Source: Pseudomonas kermanshahensis (GTDB taxonomy: Bacteria; Pseudomonadota; Gammaproteobacteria; Pseudomonadales; Pseudomonadaceae). Taken from it: DNA of 64,000 nt. Positions 1 through 8,429 of the stretch are shown piece by piece. The DNA lies in the NCBI RefSeq assembly GCF_014269205.2, contig NZ_JABWRY020000001.1, positions 1,860,001 to 1,924,000 of the forward strand, in the 5' to 3' direction. Made by a program: the position numbers and the translations under genes. Under the pieces are notes generated by a model, which was given only the letters and a program-made list of their open reading frames with translations, was not told where the DNA came from and searched no databases. Every line of letters starts with the position of its first letter. Position 1 is the stretch's first letter.

Positions 1-122
1 TGAGCATCAACTAACGTGTGAGCCGGGGGCAGGGGCTGTGGATATTTGCAGTGCTCCCGCGTTCAACCTGAGCGATATGCTGCGGCCAGTCCGATGGTGG
101 GGGTTCGCAGCAGGTAGCAAAG
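1..122. other. left edge, no gene recognised
   Basis: No convincing reading frame or known motif is visible. A gene lying left of the window may end here, since the window opens with TGA. The equally gene-free stretch 254-401 lies between the terminator and the end of the decarboxylase gene. It carries a short stem (GGTGTT/AACACC, about 373-395) that could help end minus-strand transcription, but it has no T-run. Confidence 0.3.
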
Positions 123-253
123 CGCTTGCTTAGGGCGGGTGGGATTCAGACGGCATCCCTTGGTCAGGATGGAATCTCACCGAAGCGAGCGAACCCTCAT
201 CTGCCCATTTGGGGACAGCAATCTGAAGCCCGTGGATTGCTGTCCCCTTTTTT
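123..253 (+). ncRNA. candidate structured small RNA, family unknown
   Basis: Three stacked stems form one long hairpin. CGCTTGCTT (123-131) pairs with AAGCGAGCG (183-191). GGTGGGATTC (138-147) pairs with GAATCTCACC (172-181). CATCC (154-158) pairs with GGATG (167-171), leaving the loop CTTGGTCA. That gives 24 pairs with two G-U pairs, plus two left-side bulges (AGGGCG and AGACGG). A 19-base linker leads to an intrinsic terminator at 211-253. No plus-strand gene follows for over 5 kb, so a free-standing sRNA or the 3' end of a longer transcript fits better than a riboswitch. I do not recognise the family. It does not resemble 6S, 4.5S, RsmY/Z or CrcZ as I know them. The 5' end is not defined. 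Confidence 0.5.
211..253 (+). terminator. intrinsic terminator
   Basis: GGGGACAGCAATC (211-223) and GATTGCTGTCCCC (235-247) form a perfect 13-bp stem with an 11-base loop, followed directly by six T residues on the plus strand. Confidence 0.85.
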
Positions 254-401
254 GTTCTTCGCCGATGGTCGTGCGGAGAACAATTGGGCTTGCAGTGGCC
301 ATGCGGGCCTCTTCGCGGGTGTATCGCATCAACTGACTGGCATTGGGGCTTGTCCGCTACCACGGGGTTGGTGTTGCCCGTCGGGAAACACCTTGTCAGC
401 G

Positions 402-2003
402 TCATGGATGGAACGGTGTTGCCTGAAGGATCTCGATGACCATCGGCCGATCACTCGGCGCATCGCTGAGCAACCGCGCGAGGTGCTGAAAGTCGACGGC
501 ACGTTCAGCAACGCAGCCAAAGCCACGCGCAATGGTGATGAAGTCAGGGGTGTAGATGTCCACGCCGATGGGCTGTATGTCTCGGCGCTCCATGTAATGC
601 TTGATTTCCCCATAGCCGTAGTTGTTCCACAGCAGCACCACGATCCCAATCCGTGCCTCTACGGCGCTGGCGAGCTCAGGAAGGGTGAATTGCAGCCCAC
701 CGTCGCCGATCAAGCAGATTACCGGCGAGGTCGGGTCGGCAAGCCGGGCACCCATCGCTGCGGGCAAGCCGTAGCCCAGCGTGCCGAACCCGGTGGTGGA
801 GTTGAACCAACGCCGGCTGCCTTTGGTGTTTACCAGGTGGTTGCCGGTATACACCGTCTGTGTGGAATCACCGACAAAGCGTGCCGACGGCAACACCTCG
901 AGCACAGTGTCGAACAGCTGGCGGTAATTGCTCCAGGATTGTTGTTCAGCGTCCAGCTCGCGGCGTACCTCAGCGGTGCGCGATGCGCCGGCTCGCTCGG
1001 TGTTCAGTTGCCGATGCTCAAGCGCCCCGAGCATCCCCTCGATGGCCGCGGCTGCATCGGAACGAATGGCCAGGGTTGGGGTATGGTTACGCATCAGTTG
1101 CTCGGCATCGATATCAATGCGGATCAACTGGCCGTCAATGCAAAAGTTCTGGTCGAACACGATGTCGTGATCGGTTTCGCCCAGCTCGGTGCCGATCGCC
1201 AGCACCACGTCGGCGTCCTTGACCAGACGCCGTACCGGATCGAACGAGTGGTTGCTGCCCAGCAGCAGCGGATGGTTCGCGGCGAGCAACCCTTTGGCGT
1301 TGATGGTCAGTGCCGTTGGCGCGTCCAGCCTTTGCGCCAGTGCTTGCACCTGATCGTGCGCACCAACGCAACCTCCGCCGATCAGCAGTACCGGGCGCGC
1401 GGCGCTACTGAGCAGTGTTGCCGCATGTTCGAGCACCGCGGCACTGGCCGTGGGGCGCTCTATCACGACCCGTGGGCGCACCGTCAGGTGCTCGGCGCAG
1501 GCGGTGATGATGTCCAGCGGCAGTTCGATATGCACCGGGCGCGGGCGCTCACTGTCGAACACGGCGAACGCTCGCGCCAAAACAGCCGGCAATTCCTCGA
1601 CACTGAGCAGGGTGTGGCTGAACGCCGTGACGCCTGCACTCATGCCTCTCTGATCGGGCAGCTCATGCAGGTAGCCATTGCCGTGAGCGAGGCGGGCACG
1701 TTCGTTCACACTGGAAATGACCAACATCGGAATCGAGTCCGCGTAGGCTTGGCCCATCGCCGTGAGAATGTTGGTCATGCCGGGGCCGGTGATGATGAAA
1801 CAGACGCCAGGCTTGCCCAGCACGCGGGCGTAGCCGTCTGCCATGAAGCCTGCGCCCTGCTCGTGGCGTGGCGTGATGTGGCGTATTTGCGTCGAGGGCA
1901 GTCCGCGATAAAGCTCGACGGTGTGCACGCCTGGGATGCCAAAGACGGTGTCGACGCCCCACGCTTCAAGTTGTTTGACGAGAAATTCACCACAGGTGGT
2001 CAT
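402..2003 (-). CDS. thiamine diphosphate-dependent 2-oxo acid decarboxylase (AruI-like)
   Basis: This 533-aa protein has the acetolactate-synthase fold order: an N-terminal pyrimidine-binding domain with catalytic-type Glu48 (HEQGAG), a middle domain at about 190-330, and a C-terminal pyrophosphate-binding domain with GDG at 433-435 and NN at 460-461. It resembles AruI, the 5-guanidino-2-oxopentanoate (2-ketoarginine) decarboxylase of the arginine transaminase pathway, which yields 4-guanidinobutyraldehyde. Two ureohydrolases nearby support a guanidino substrate, but this is inference. A related 2-oxo acid decarboxylase is possible. The ATG start has AAGGAG six bases upstream. It is the last gene of a minus-strand set with the symporter and binding protein; the gap to the latter is 55 bases. 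Confidence 0.8.
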   Translation of the reverse strand: MTTCGEFLVKQLEAWGVDTVFGIPGVHTVELYRGLPSTQIRHITPRHEQGAGFMADGYARVLGKPGVCFIITGPGMTNILTAMGQAYADSIPMLVISSVNERARLAHGNGYLHELPDQRGMSAGVTAFSHTLLSVEELPAVLARAFAVFDSERPRPVHIELPLDIITACAEHLTVRPRVVIERPTASAAVLEHAATLLSSAARPVLLIGGGCVGAHDQVQALAQRLDAPTALTINAKGLLAANHPLLLGSNHSFDPVRRLVKDADVVLAIGTELGETDHDIVFDQNFCIDGQLIRIDIDAEQLMRNHTPTLAIRSDAAAAIEGMLGALEHRQLNTERAGASRTAEVRRELDAEQQSWSNYRQLFDTVLEVLPSARFVGDSTQTVYTGNHLVNTKGSRRWFNSTTGFGTLGYGLPAAMGARLADPTSPVICLIGDGGLQFTLPELASAVEARIGIVVLLWNNYGYGEIKHYMERRDIQPIGVDIYTPDFITIARGFGCVAERAVDFQHLARLLSDAPSDRPMVIEILQATPFHP

Positions 2004-2058
2004 GACGACTCCTTGAGTCCAATAAGGTTGTAGTAATGAAGGTGCATATATTCAGTGC

Positions 2059-3090
2059 TCATTTTGCCGCCCAGGCGATAAACCGCTGCTCGAGGTCTTC
2101 GCCGTGGCTGACCCAGAAGTCGTTGTCCAGGGCGACAGATTGCGCCAGGTTCTCAGGCGACGTGTTCAATCGGTGGGCAATCGCTGGGTTCAGCAGTTCT
2201 GGTGTGTGCACGTTGGTCGAGCCGTAGCCCAGTTGCTCGGAGAGCTGTTTCTGTTGTTCTGGGCGTAGCGAGAATGCAATGAATTGCTCGGCCGTCGACT
2301 TGTTCTTGCTGCCTTTGGGGATGGCCCAGGCATCCATGTCGTAAATGCTGCCCGACCAGACCGTCTTCACATTGGCACCCGCATTTTGTGCGGAAAACAC
2401 CCGGCCGTTGAATGCACTGGTCATTGCCACGTCGCCACTCGCCAGGTACTGCATCGGCTGTGCGCCGGCTTCCCACCATTGGATGAACGGCTTGATCTGG
2501 TCGAGTTTGCGGAACGCGCGATCCACGCCTTCTTTGGTCTCGAGCAGCGGGTAGATGTCTTTTGCCTCGACCCCGTCTGCGATCAATGCGATCTCCAGGG
2601 TGTACTTGGCGCTTTTGTGCAAGCTACGCTTGCCTGGGAATTTCTCGAGGTTCCAAAGGTCTGCCCAGCCGGTGGGCGCCGCGCTCAACTTGTCGGCGTT
2701 ATAGGCCAGTACCGTCGACCACACCAACAGTCCTGCCCCGCATTCCGACAACGTACCGGGCAGGAAGCTCGATTGTGGGGCATTCTGCGAATGACTGAGT
2801 TTTTCGAACAGCCCCTCTTCGCAGCCGGTGATCAACTCTGCCCCGCCAACTTGCACGACATCCCAGTTGACACTGGCGGTGTCCACCATGACTTTGATCC
2901 TGCCCAATTCGCCGTTGTACTCGCCCGCAATCACCTTGTTGCCGGAGGTCACTTCGAACGGCTTGTAGAACGCCGTCGTTTGCACTTCCTTAGCTACGCC
3001 ACCAAAAGAAATGACCGTCAGTTCGCTGGCGCTTGCGTTGCGCATGAGAAGTTCAAACAGGATGGCTGGGATGATTATTGTTTTTTTCAT
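2059..3090 (-). CDS. PotD/PotF-like extracellular solute-binding protein, orphan
   Basis: The 343-aa product has a cleavable signal peptide (about residues 1-22, ending ASA). The rest has the fold pattern of polyamine-type (SBP_bac_8) binding proteins, including an early VISFGG strand and the AWAIPKGSKN hinge region. This family normally feeds a PotBC-type ABC permease, but no permease or ATPase lies next to it. Its neighbours are a sodium:solute symporter upstream and a 2-oxo acid decarboxylase downstream. A polyamine-like or guanidino ligand such as agmatine or 4-guanidinobutyrate is plausible but unproven. The ATG start has GGGAGA about eight bases upstream. Confidence 0.75.
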   Translation of the reverse strand: MKKTIIIPAILFELLMRNASASELTVISFGGVAKEVQTTAFYKPFEVTSGNKVIAGEYNGELGRIKVMVDTASVNWDVVQVGGAELITGCEEGLFEKLSHSQNAPQSSFLPGTLSECGAGLLVWSTVLAYNADKLSAAPTGWADLWNLEKFPGKRSLHKSAKYTLEIALIADGVEAKDIYPLLETKEGVDRAFRKLDQIKPFIQWWEAGAQPMQYLASGDVAMTSAFNGRVFSAQNAGANVKTVWSGSIYDMDAWAIPKGSKNKSTAEQFIAFSLRPEQQKQLSEQLGYGSTNVHTPELLNPAIAHRLNTSPENLAQSVALDNDFWVSHGEDLEQRFIAWAAK

Positions 3091-3132
3091 GTTATTTCTC
3101 CCGTTTCAGGTTGGCGCTGCAAGGGGTAGGTT

Positions 3133-4512
3133 TCAGCGGGTTTGGGTTGCAACTACAGGCTGGCGAGCCGCAAGGCTGACCACCACGAAGCTGACCAGGC
3201 CTACGCTCAGGCCATAGTAGATAGGGCTGGCCGCCGCCAAGCCGTCTTTGATCATGAATACCAAGGCGGTCGCAAAGCCCAGGCTCATGCTGGCAATTGC
3301 CCCAGCGGTGGTCGCCCGCTTCCAGTAAATGGCGCCGACCAAGGGGATCAACATCCCGGCAACCAGCAGGTTGTAGGTCAAGGTCAGTGCGCCCAGTACA
3401 TCGGTGACCACACAGGCGATGGCGAGAACCGCCAGGCCTGTCAAGGCCGTGCACCAGCGGTTCATGCTCAAGCTGGAGGCTTTACCGTTGCGCAATGTCG
3501 GGAGCAAGTCCTGGGTCAGTACCGTCGATGCGGCGAGCAGGCCCGCGCTGGCGGTCGACATCATCGCGGCCAGGGCGGCGGCAATCACCAAGCCTCGGAT
3601 GCCGGGCGGGAGGGCAGTTTGGGTGATCGCTGCAAAGGTATTGTTGGGGTCGGTGAGATCAGGAATTATCACCCGCGCGCACATGCCGATCACCGCGCAG
3701 ACCAGCCCGTAGATGACGCAATAGACACCGGCTGCCGAGCCTGCGTATTTGGCGACGTGCTCACTTCTGGCTGTGAATACGCGCTGCCAGATGTCCTGAC
3801 CAATCAGAATGCCAAAGAAGTAAATCAGGAAGTAGCTGATGATGGTGTCATAACCCATCGCAGTGAAGCTGAACGCGCTGGCCGGAAGTTGCGCCATCAG
3901 TGCATCCCAGGCGCCGACGCGGTACAGGCAGATCGGCAGCAGGATGAACATCAAACCGACGGTCTTGATCACGAACTGCACAATGTCCGTCAGGGTCAGC
4001 GACCACATGCCGCCGATCGAGGAGTAGGCGACCACGACCCCACCGCCGCAGAGAATCGACAGCAGGAACGGCCACTCGAACAGCACTTGCAACACGGTGC
4101 CCATGGCCAGCGTGGAAATCACGCCGATCATCAGCGAATAGGCCAGCATGATCGCGGCGCTGGCCTGGCGGGCCACGGCGTTATAGCGCCGCTCGAGAAC
4201 TTGGGTCACCGTGAAGATTTTAAGTTTGAGCAGGGGTTTGGCTAAAAACAGGTTCAGCGCAATGATGCCCAGGCCCAAGGTGGCGCATAACCAGACGCCG
4301 GAAATACCATAGACATAGCCCAGGCGCATGGTCCCGACGGTGCAGGCGCCGCCTAACACGGTAGAGGCCATGGTGCCCATGTAGCACCACGGCCCTAAGT
4401 TGCGCCCCGCGATCAGGTATTCCTCGCTGGTCCGGGCTCTGTGCATGCCGTACCAACCGAGTGCTAACATGCTGGCTGCATAAAGCAGTACTACCACGAT
4501 GTCCAGACTCAT
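3133..4512 (-). CDS. sodium:solute symporter family (SSS) permease
   Basis: This 459-aa, strongly hydrophobic protein has about 13 predicted membrane helices and typical SSS features, such as GRNLGPW after helix 1 and a conserved AALAAMMSTASAGLLA segment near residue 310. It should take up a small organic solute with Na+. From memory, decarboxylase and SSS-transporter genes also lie beside guanidinobutyrase (gbuA) in P. aeruginosa, so a guanidino acid such as 4-guanidinobutyrate is a reasonable substrate guess. The start has GGAG six bases upstream. It is the first gene of the minus-strand set and has a long, structured upstream region (4513-4888). Confidence 0.85.
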   Translation of the reverse strand: MSLDIVVVLLYAASMLALGWYGMHRARTSEEYLIAGRNLGPWCYMGTMASTVLGGACTVGTMRLGYVYGISGVWLCATLGLGIIALNLFLAKPLLKLKIFTVTQVLERRYNAVARQASAAIMLAYSLMIGVISTLAMGTVLQVLFEWPFLLSILCGGGVVVAYSSIGGMWSLTLTDIVQFVIKTVGLMFILLPICLYRVGAWDALMAQLPASAFSFTAMGYDTIISYFLIYFFGILIGQDIWQRVFTARSEHVAKYAGSAAGVYCVIYGLVCAVIGMCARVIIPDLTDPNNTFAAITQTALPPGIRGLVIAAALAAMMSTASAGLLAASTVLTQDLLPTLRNGKASSLSMNRWCTALTGLAVLAIACVVTDVLGALTLTYNLLVAGMLIPLVGAIYWKRATTAGAIASMSLGFATALVFMIKDGLAAASPIYYGLSVGLVSFVVVSLAARQPVVATQTR

Positions 4513-4888
4513 CCTGTTCTCCGAGTATTGTAATTGTATTGACTGAAATTACCTGCCAGCGGCCGTTGGTGGCGCCATCGATGGCAGAGCGACAAGAGGG
4601 GCAGGTTGTGCGAGGCGAGGGTGTGCGCCGGTCAGGCTAATAATGCTGACGGGGGCTAAAAGGGCGTCTGTAGTGCAATTGAACTGCATAAACGCTGTGG
4701 TGGCCGTGCAGCCAGGTGACGCGGTGCTGAAGGGGGGGCGTGAACGGTCCACAAGGTTCCCTCGAATGTTCTTATAGTTATTTTTCGAGAATTGTGGACA
4801 GCACGGTCACTGGGTTAAATACGGGTTTGGAAAATGATTGTTGAAGGATCCGTAAACTGACCCTGAGGGTGAGGTGACGGTCGCCCGG
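4513..4888. other. 376-base upstream region of the symporter gene
   Basis: No gene is supported; the 67-codon minus-strand frame at 4549-4752 has no ribosome site or family features. The region holds the nested inverted repeats listed at 4747-4799 and, near 4885, a stem that spans the stop codon of the LysR gene (GTCGCC...GGCGAC). Confidence 0.5.
4747..4799 (-). promoter_or_regulatory. nested inverted repeats, likely operator/promoter of the symporter set
   Basis: GTCCACAA (4747-4754) and TTGTGGAC (4792-4799) are perfect inverted repeats. Inside them CTCGAA (4761-4766) and TTCGAG (4784-4789) form a second perfect pair. On the minus strand a TATAAG -10-like element lies at the centre. This symmetry suggests binding of a dimeric regulator over a promoter about 240 bases ahead of the symporter start. 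Confidence 0.45.
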
Positions 4889-5794
4889 TCAATGACCGGC
4901 GACTCGGAACGTCTCGATGATCTGATCCCTGAACACGATCAGCGCTTCGCTGAGGTCCTGGCGATTAGGGGTAGTCAGCTGAAAGTCCACGGTGTAACCA
5001 AAGTCGGCGGGCAGTAGTTCCTTGACCTTTCCTGCGTCGAGCCACGGCTTGGCAACGTGCTCGGGTAAGAAGCTGATGTGGGCGCCGGAGAGAATGAATA
5101 TCAGGTCGGCCTCAACCCGCTCGGATATTGCGTTTTGCCGCTCGGCCACAAAGCGCGCGCCGACCGATTTCATTCGGTAGGCATGGCTCACTTTATCGGC
5201 GCGGTTCAACGCTTCAGCGGTCACCGAGGCGGCGGAAAACAACGGGTGGTGCTTGCCGCAATAGAGTTTCTGCACCTCGGTGAACAAGCGCTGGTAAGTG
5301 AGCGCGGCGTGATTGATGGAGAAGTAGCCGATCGCGATGTCGAGCTTGCCGCTCAGGAGCATGGTTTCGAGCTCATCCGGCGTGCCGGTGATGATGTTGA
5401 GGGTGACGTCATGCGCGCGTGCCCGGTAGTGCCCGACGCTGTTGCCGATCAGCTCCAGGATCTGCGGCGCGAGCAGCTCGGAAAGGCCGATCCGCAACTC
5501 GCCGATGAGCGTGTCGGAGACTGCTTGCGTCTCCCGCGTGAAGGCCCCCACCGCATCCAGCAACTTGCCAGCGGACTGGTAGACCTTGGTGCCTTTGGCG
5601 GTCAGCTTGAAGCCGCTTTTGCCCCGTTCACAGAGCCGAAAGCCCAGGCGGACCTCAAGCTTTGCCATCTGGGTGCTGATTGTCGATTGGGCGACGCCCA
5701 GCTTGCCTTGGGCGGCCGCGAAGCCCCCGGAATCGACGATGGTCACGAACAGCCGCAGAAGCTGCAGGTCCATGTCCTGAATTTGGCTAAGCAT
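4889..5794 (-). CDS. LysR-family transcriptional regulator
   Basis: A 301-aa LysR-type regulator. The N-terminal winged helix-turn-helix (about residues 8-66) contains GGFAAAQGKLGVAQSTISTQ. The effector domain follows at about 95-295. It is divergent from the agmatinase/ABC operon, with 133 bases between the starts, which is the usual layout for a LysR regulator controlling its neighbour. It resembles the second LysR protein in this window (9987-10910) in length and layout, for example in the FGYT and LP(E/D)H segments near the C-terminus. The start is uncertain: ATG at 5794 or ATG at 5773 (MDLQLL). A guanidino or amine co-inducer is inference. Confidence 0.9.
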   Translation of the reverse strand: MLSQIQDMDLQLLRLFVTIVDSGGFAAAQGKLGVAQSTISTQMAKLEVRLGFRLCERGKSGFKLTAKGTKVYQSAGKLLDAVGAFTRETQAVSDTLIGELRIGLSELLAPQILELIGNSVGHYRARAHDVTLNIITGTPDELETMLLSGKLDIAIGYFSINHAALTYQRLFTEVQKLYCGKHHPLFSAASVTAEALNRADKVSHAYRMKSVGARFVAERQNAISERVEADLIFILSGAHISFLPEHVAKPWLDAGKVKELLPADFGYTVDFQLTTPNRQDLSEALIVFRDQIIETFRVAGH

Positions 5795-5799
5795 CGTTT

Positions 5800-5823
5800 A
5801 CACATCGCATATTGTTAATGTGT
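5800..5823. promoter_or_regulatory. inverted repeat, candidate LysR operator
   Basis: ACACAT (5800-5805) and ATGTGT (5818-5823) are separated by 12 bases. The repeat sits six bases from the LysR start and about 105 bases ahead of the agmatinase start. The position fits an autoregulatory site of the divergent LysR protein. Confidence 0.45.
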
Positions 5824-5927
5824 GCTTATCATAGTTCGTATTTTACGCTGTTTGAAAGCGCGGCAGAATCCTGGGCAAGTGCCATAGAGCGCTACCGATC
5901 TGCATTGCTTGAAGGACCTTGAGAGAG

Positions 5928-6881
5928 ATGAGCCAGAACGACCTAGCAATTACCCGTGAGAGCCTTTACGGAACCCAGGCGGAGTCATCGTTTGCGGGGG
6001 TTTCCAGTTTCATGCGGCGACGCTACAGCCGCGATCTGAATGGCGTCGACCTGGCCATCACAGGCGTACCCTTCGACACTGCCACAACCCATCGCCCCGG
6101 CACCCGTTTTGGCCCTCGTGGCTTGCGCACCGCGTCGACCGGGATTGCCTGGGCCCGGCACTGGCCCTGGGAGTTCGACCCGTTCGACCTGTTGGCGGCG
6201 GTCGACTATGGCGACTGTCAATTCGATTCTGGCCAGCCGCAGAGCGTGCCTGGCGCCATCGAAGCGCACGCTGACAAGATCCTCGCGCACCGGTGCGGCA
6301 TGCTCACCCTGGGCGGCGACCATTTCATCAGCTATCCGCTGCTCAAGGCGCACGCCAAAGTCCATGGCCCGCTGTCGCTCGTGCATTTCGACGCCCACAC
6401 CGACACCTGGCCAGACCCTGAGGTCAAGCGGATTGAGCACGGAACCATGTTCTATCATGCCGCTCGGGAGCATCTGGTCAATCCCGCGCGGTCGATTCAA
6501 GTCGGCATGCGCACGACCAACGACGACACCATGGGCTTCGAGGTACTCGATGCTCGCCAGGCCAACACACTGCAGCCTGCGCAAATTGCTGAGCGCATTC
6601 TGGCCCGTGTCGGTGACAACCCGGTCTATTTATCGTTCGACATCGACTGCCTCGACCCGGCATTCGCGCCCGGCACGGGTACACCCGTCTCAGGCGGCCT
6701 CTCGACGTTTCATGCCTTGGAGATTCTTCGTGCGCTGCGCGGGATCAACATCGTCGGCATGGACATCGTAGAGGTATCTCCGCCTTACGACCATGCTGAA
6801 ATAACGGCCCTTGCAGGGGCTACGATCGCCATGGAAATGGTGTGTTTGTATGCCTGGCGACACAAGCTGATGTTCAAGTAG
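5928..6881 (+). CDS. speB: agmatinase (SpeB-like ureohydrolase)
   Basis: The 317-aa protein resembles E. coli SpeB along its whole length, including DLAITGVPFD, GGDHF, HFDAHTDT, EHGTMFY, FDIDCLDP and GTGTPVSGG. The six metal ligands of the binuclear manganese site are present: His132, Asp155, His157, Asp159, Asp238 and Asp240. It should split agmatine into putrescine and urea in the cytoplasm. I chose ATG at 5928, preceded by GAAGGA, over the in-frame TTG at 5919. It is the first gene of a plus-strand operon with an ABC importer, suggesting that the substrate is taken up and hydrolysed by products of one transcript. Another guanidino substrate cannot be excluded. Confidence 0.85.
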   Translation: MSQNDLAITRESLYGTQAESSFAGVSSFMRRRYSRDLNGVDLAITGVPFDTATTHRPGTRFGPRGLRTASTGIAWARHWPWEFDPFDLLAAVDYGDCQFDSGQPQSVPGAIEAHADKILAHRCGMLTLGGDHFISYPLLKAHAKVHGPLSLVHFDAHTDTWPDPEVKRIEHGTMFYHAAREHLVNPARSIQVGMRTTNDDTMGFEVLDARQANTLQPAQIAERILARVGDNPVYLSFDIDCLDPAFAPGTGTPVSGGLSTFHALEILRALRGINIVGMDIVEVSPPYDHAEITALAGATIAMEMVCLYAWRHKLMFK

Positions 6882-6915
6882 TCCTCGCTGCTTTATCACC
6901 CAGAGAGATCAAATA

Positions 6916-7698
6916 ATGAAAATAAAATATCTCAAATACTGGCTGGCCTCTGCGTGCCTGGCCGTCACCGCGACCCACGCCCAAGCTGTCGAGTTGCGCT
7001 TTGGTGTGGATCCGACCTATCCGCCGTTCTCCTACAAAAACAAGGAGGGTGGCCTGGAGGGGTTCGAAATTGAAATCGGCAATGCCCTGTGCGCGCAACT
7101 GAAGCGAACCTGCACCTGGGTGGTCAACGATTTCGACGGTCTAGTCCCGGGGCTCAAGGCGAGGAAGTACGACGGCATTCTGTCTTCGATGCAGCCTACC
7201 GCTGAGCGGCTCAAGCAAATTGATTTTACTGACGGTCTGTATGAAGTGCACAGCGCGCTGGTCAGTCACAAGCATCACTCGCTCACGTTGTCGGAGTCTG
7301 CGTTGCGCGGTAAGTCTGTTGGCGTAGAGCAGGGCACTGTGCAGGAGCGTTATGCGAACAAGGCCCTCGCCGCGTGGGGTGTTTCGGTCCTGAGCTATCA
7401 AAGTCAGGACCAGGTCTATGCCGATCTTATGAACGGACGGCTTGACGCCAGCCTGCAGGACTCGACGCAAGCCGAATTGGGTTTTCTGAACACGGCGCAA
7501 GGCAAGGACTATGAAGTCAGTGATGTCGTGCGTGATCCTGATATGCAGTCCAGCGTGGCGATCGGCATCAACAAAGGCAATGCGACATTGAAAACCGAGC
7601 TCGATGCCGCCATACACGCGGTTCGCGCCAGCGGTGAATACGAACGCTTGCAGAACAAGTATTTCTCCGCGCCCACCGTGACCTCGTCGATGAACTAG
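6916..7698 (+). CDS. polar amino-acid ABC transporter, periplasmic binding protein (ArgT/AotJ-like)
   Basis: A 260-aa product with a signal peptide (about residues 1-24, cut after AQA). The family-3 (SBP_bac_3) core begins LRFGVDPTYPPF. The segments DGILSSMQPTAERL and DASLQDSTQAELGFL match the ligand-binding regions of lysine/arginine/ornithine and histidine binding proteins, so a basic amino acid or agmatine-like cation is expected. It lies 34 bases after the agmatinase and 8 bases before the first permease. The start has GAGAG upstream. Confidence 0.85.
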   Translation: MKIKYLKYWLASACLAVTATHAQAVELRFGVDPTYPPFSYKNKEGGLEGFEIEIGNALCAQLKRTCTWVVNDFDGLVPGLKARKYDGILSSMQPTAERLKQIDFTDGLYEVHSALVSHKHHSLTLSESALRGKSVGVEQGTVQERYANKALAAWGVSVLSYQSQDQVYADLMNGRLDASLQDSTQAELGFLNTAQGKDYEVSDVVRDPDMQSSVAIGINKGNATLKTELDAAIHAVRASGEYERLQNKYFSAPTVTSSMN

Positions 7699-7706
7699 GA
7701 GGCCTC

Positions 7707-8429
7707 ATGGAGTGGTTCAGCGAGCATGTAAGTGGGTTATTTGACCTGTCCGGTTATGGCCTGCTGATTCTACACGGGGTACAGGTTACGTTGGCGTTGG
7801 CGGTGCTCTCGTTGGCATTGTGTTGTCTGCTAGGGGGGCTCGGCGCGTTAGCGAAGCTGTCAGACGTGGCTTTCCTGCGCTGGCTGGGCAGCGCTTATAC
7901 GACCCTGGTCCGCTGTGTGCCCGACCTGCTGTTGATGCTGATAGTGTTCTACGGGCTGCAGACGGTTGTGGCGAACCTCGGCGATGCGCTGGGCATCGGA
8001 TACATTAACCTGGACCCGTTCATGACTGGCGTGGTTACGCTGGGGTTCATCTACGGTGCTTATTTCGCTGAAACCTTCCGCGGCGCGATCATAGCTATTC
8101 CGCCGGGGCAGGTCGAGGCGGCAAAAGCCTATGGATTGTCGTCTACCAAAGTGTTCACCCTGGTGATCTTTGCGCAGATGATGCGCCATGCGATTCCAGG
8201 GCTTGGCAATAATTGGCTGGTGTTATTGAAGGCCACCGCACTGGTATCGATCATCGGTCTTTCCGATCTGGTGGAGGCCGCGCAAAGCGCTGGGAAGGCC
8301 ACATTCAGGATGTTCTTTTTCTTGATCCTATGCGGGCTTGTCTATCTGCTTATCACGGCGCTGAGTGGCTGGTTGCTCAACTGGCTGGAAAAGCGTTACT
8401 CCGTAGCATTCGTCAGGAGCGCGGTATGA
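7707..8429 (+). CDS. ABC transporter permease (HisQ/AotQ-like)
   Basis: This 240-aa inner-membrane permease has about five helices and the EAA-type coupling segment PGQVEAAKAYGLS, which contacts the ATPase. It pairs with the second permease as in histidine/arginine importers. The ATG follows AGGAGG by five bases. Its stop overlaps the next start in an ATGA sequence, so the two permeases are translationally coupled. Confidence 0.88.
   Translation: MEWFSEHVSGLFDLSGYGLLILHGVQVTLALAVLSLALCCLLGGLGALAKLSDVAFLRWLGSAYTTLVRCVPDLLLMLIVFYGLQTVVANLGDALGIGYINLDPFMTGVVTLGFIYGAYFAETFRGAIIAIPPGQVEAAKAYGLSSTKVFTLVIFAQMMRHAIPGLGNNWLVLLKATALVSIIGLSDLVEAAQSAGKATFRMFFFLILCGLVYLLITALSGWLLNWLEKRYSVAFVRSAV

Noticed and set aside
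1..253. Guanidine riboswitch (class I or II) near the guanidino genes
   Set aside because: The conserved motifs as I know them are not seen, and no plus-strand gene follows the terminator.
126..2033. Long plus-strand open frame (635 codons)
   Set aside because: It lies opposite the decarboxylase gene, has no ribosome site and its translation matches no family. It is the usual antisense shadow of GC-rich coding DNA.
3142..4245. Plus-strand frame of 367 codons
   Set aside because: It is antisense to the SSS symporter, and the translation is His/Gln/Arg-rich without structure.
8213..8425. N-terminal extension of the second ABC permease
   Set aside because: It overlaps the first permease in another frame; ATG 8426 gives the family start and a 4-base coupling.
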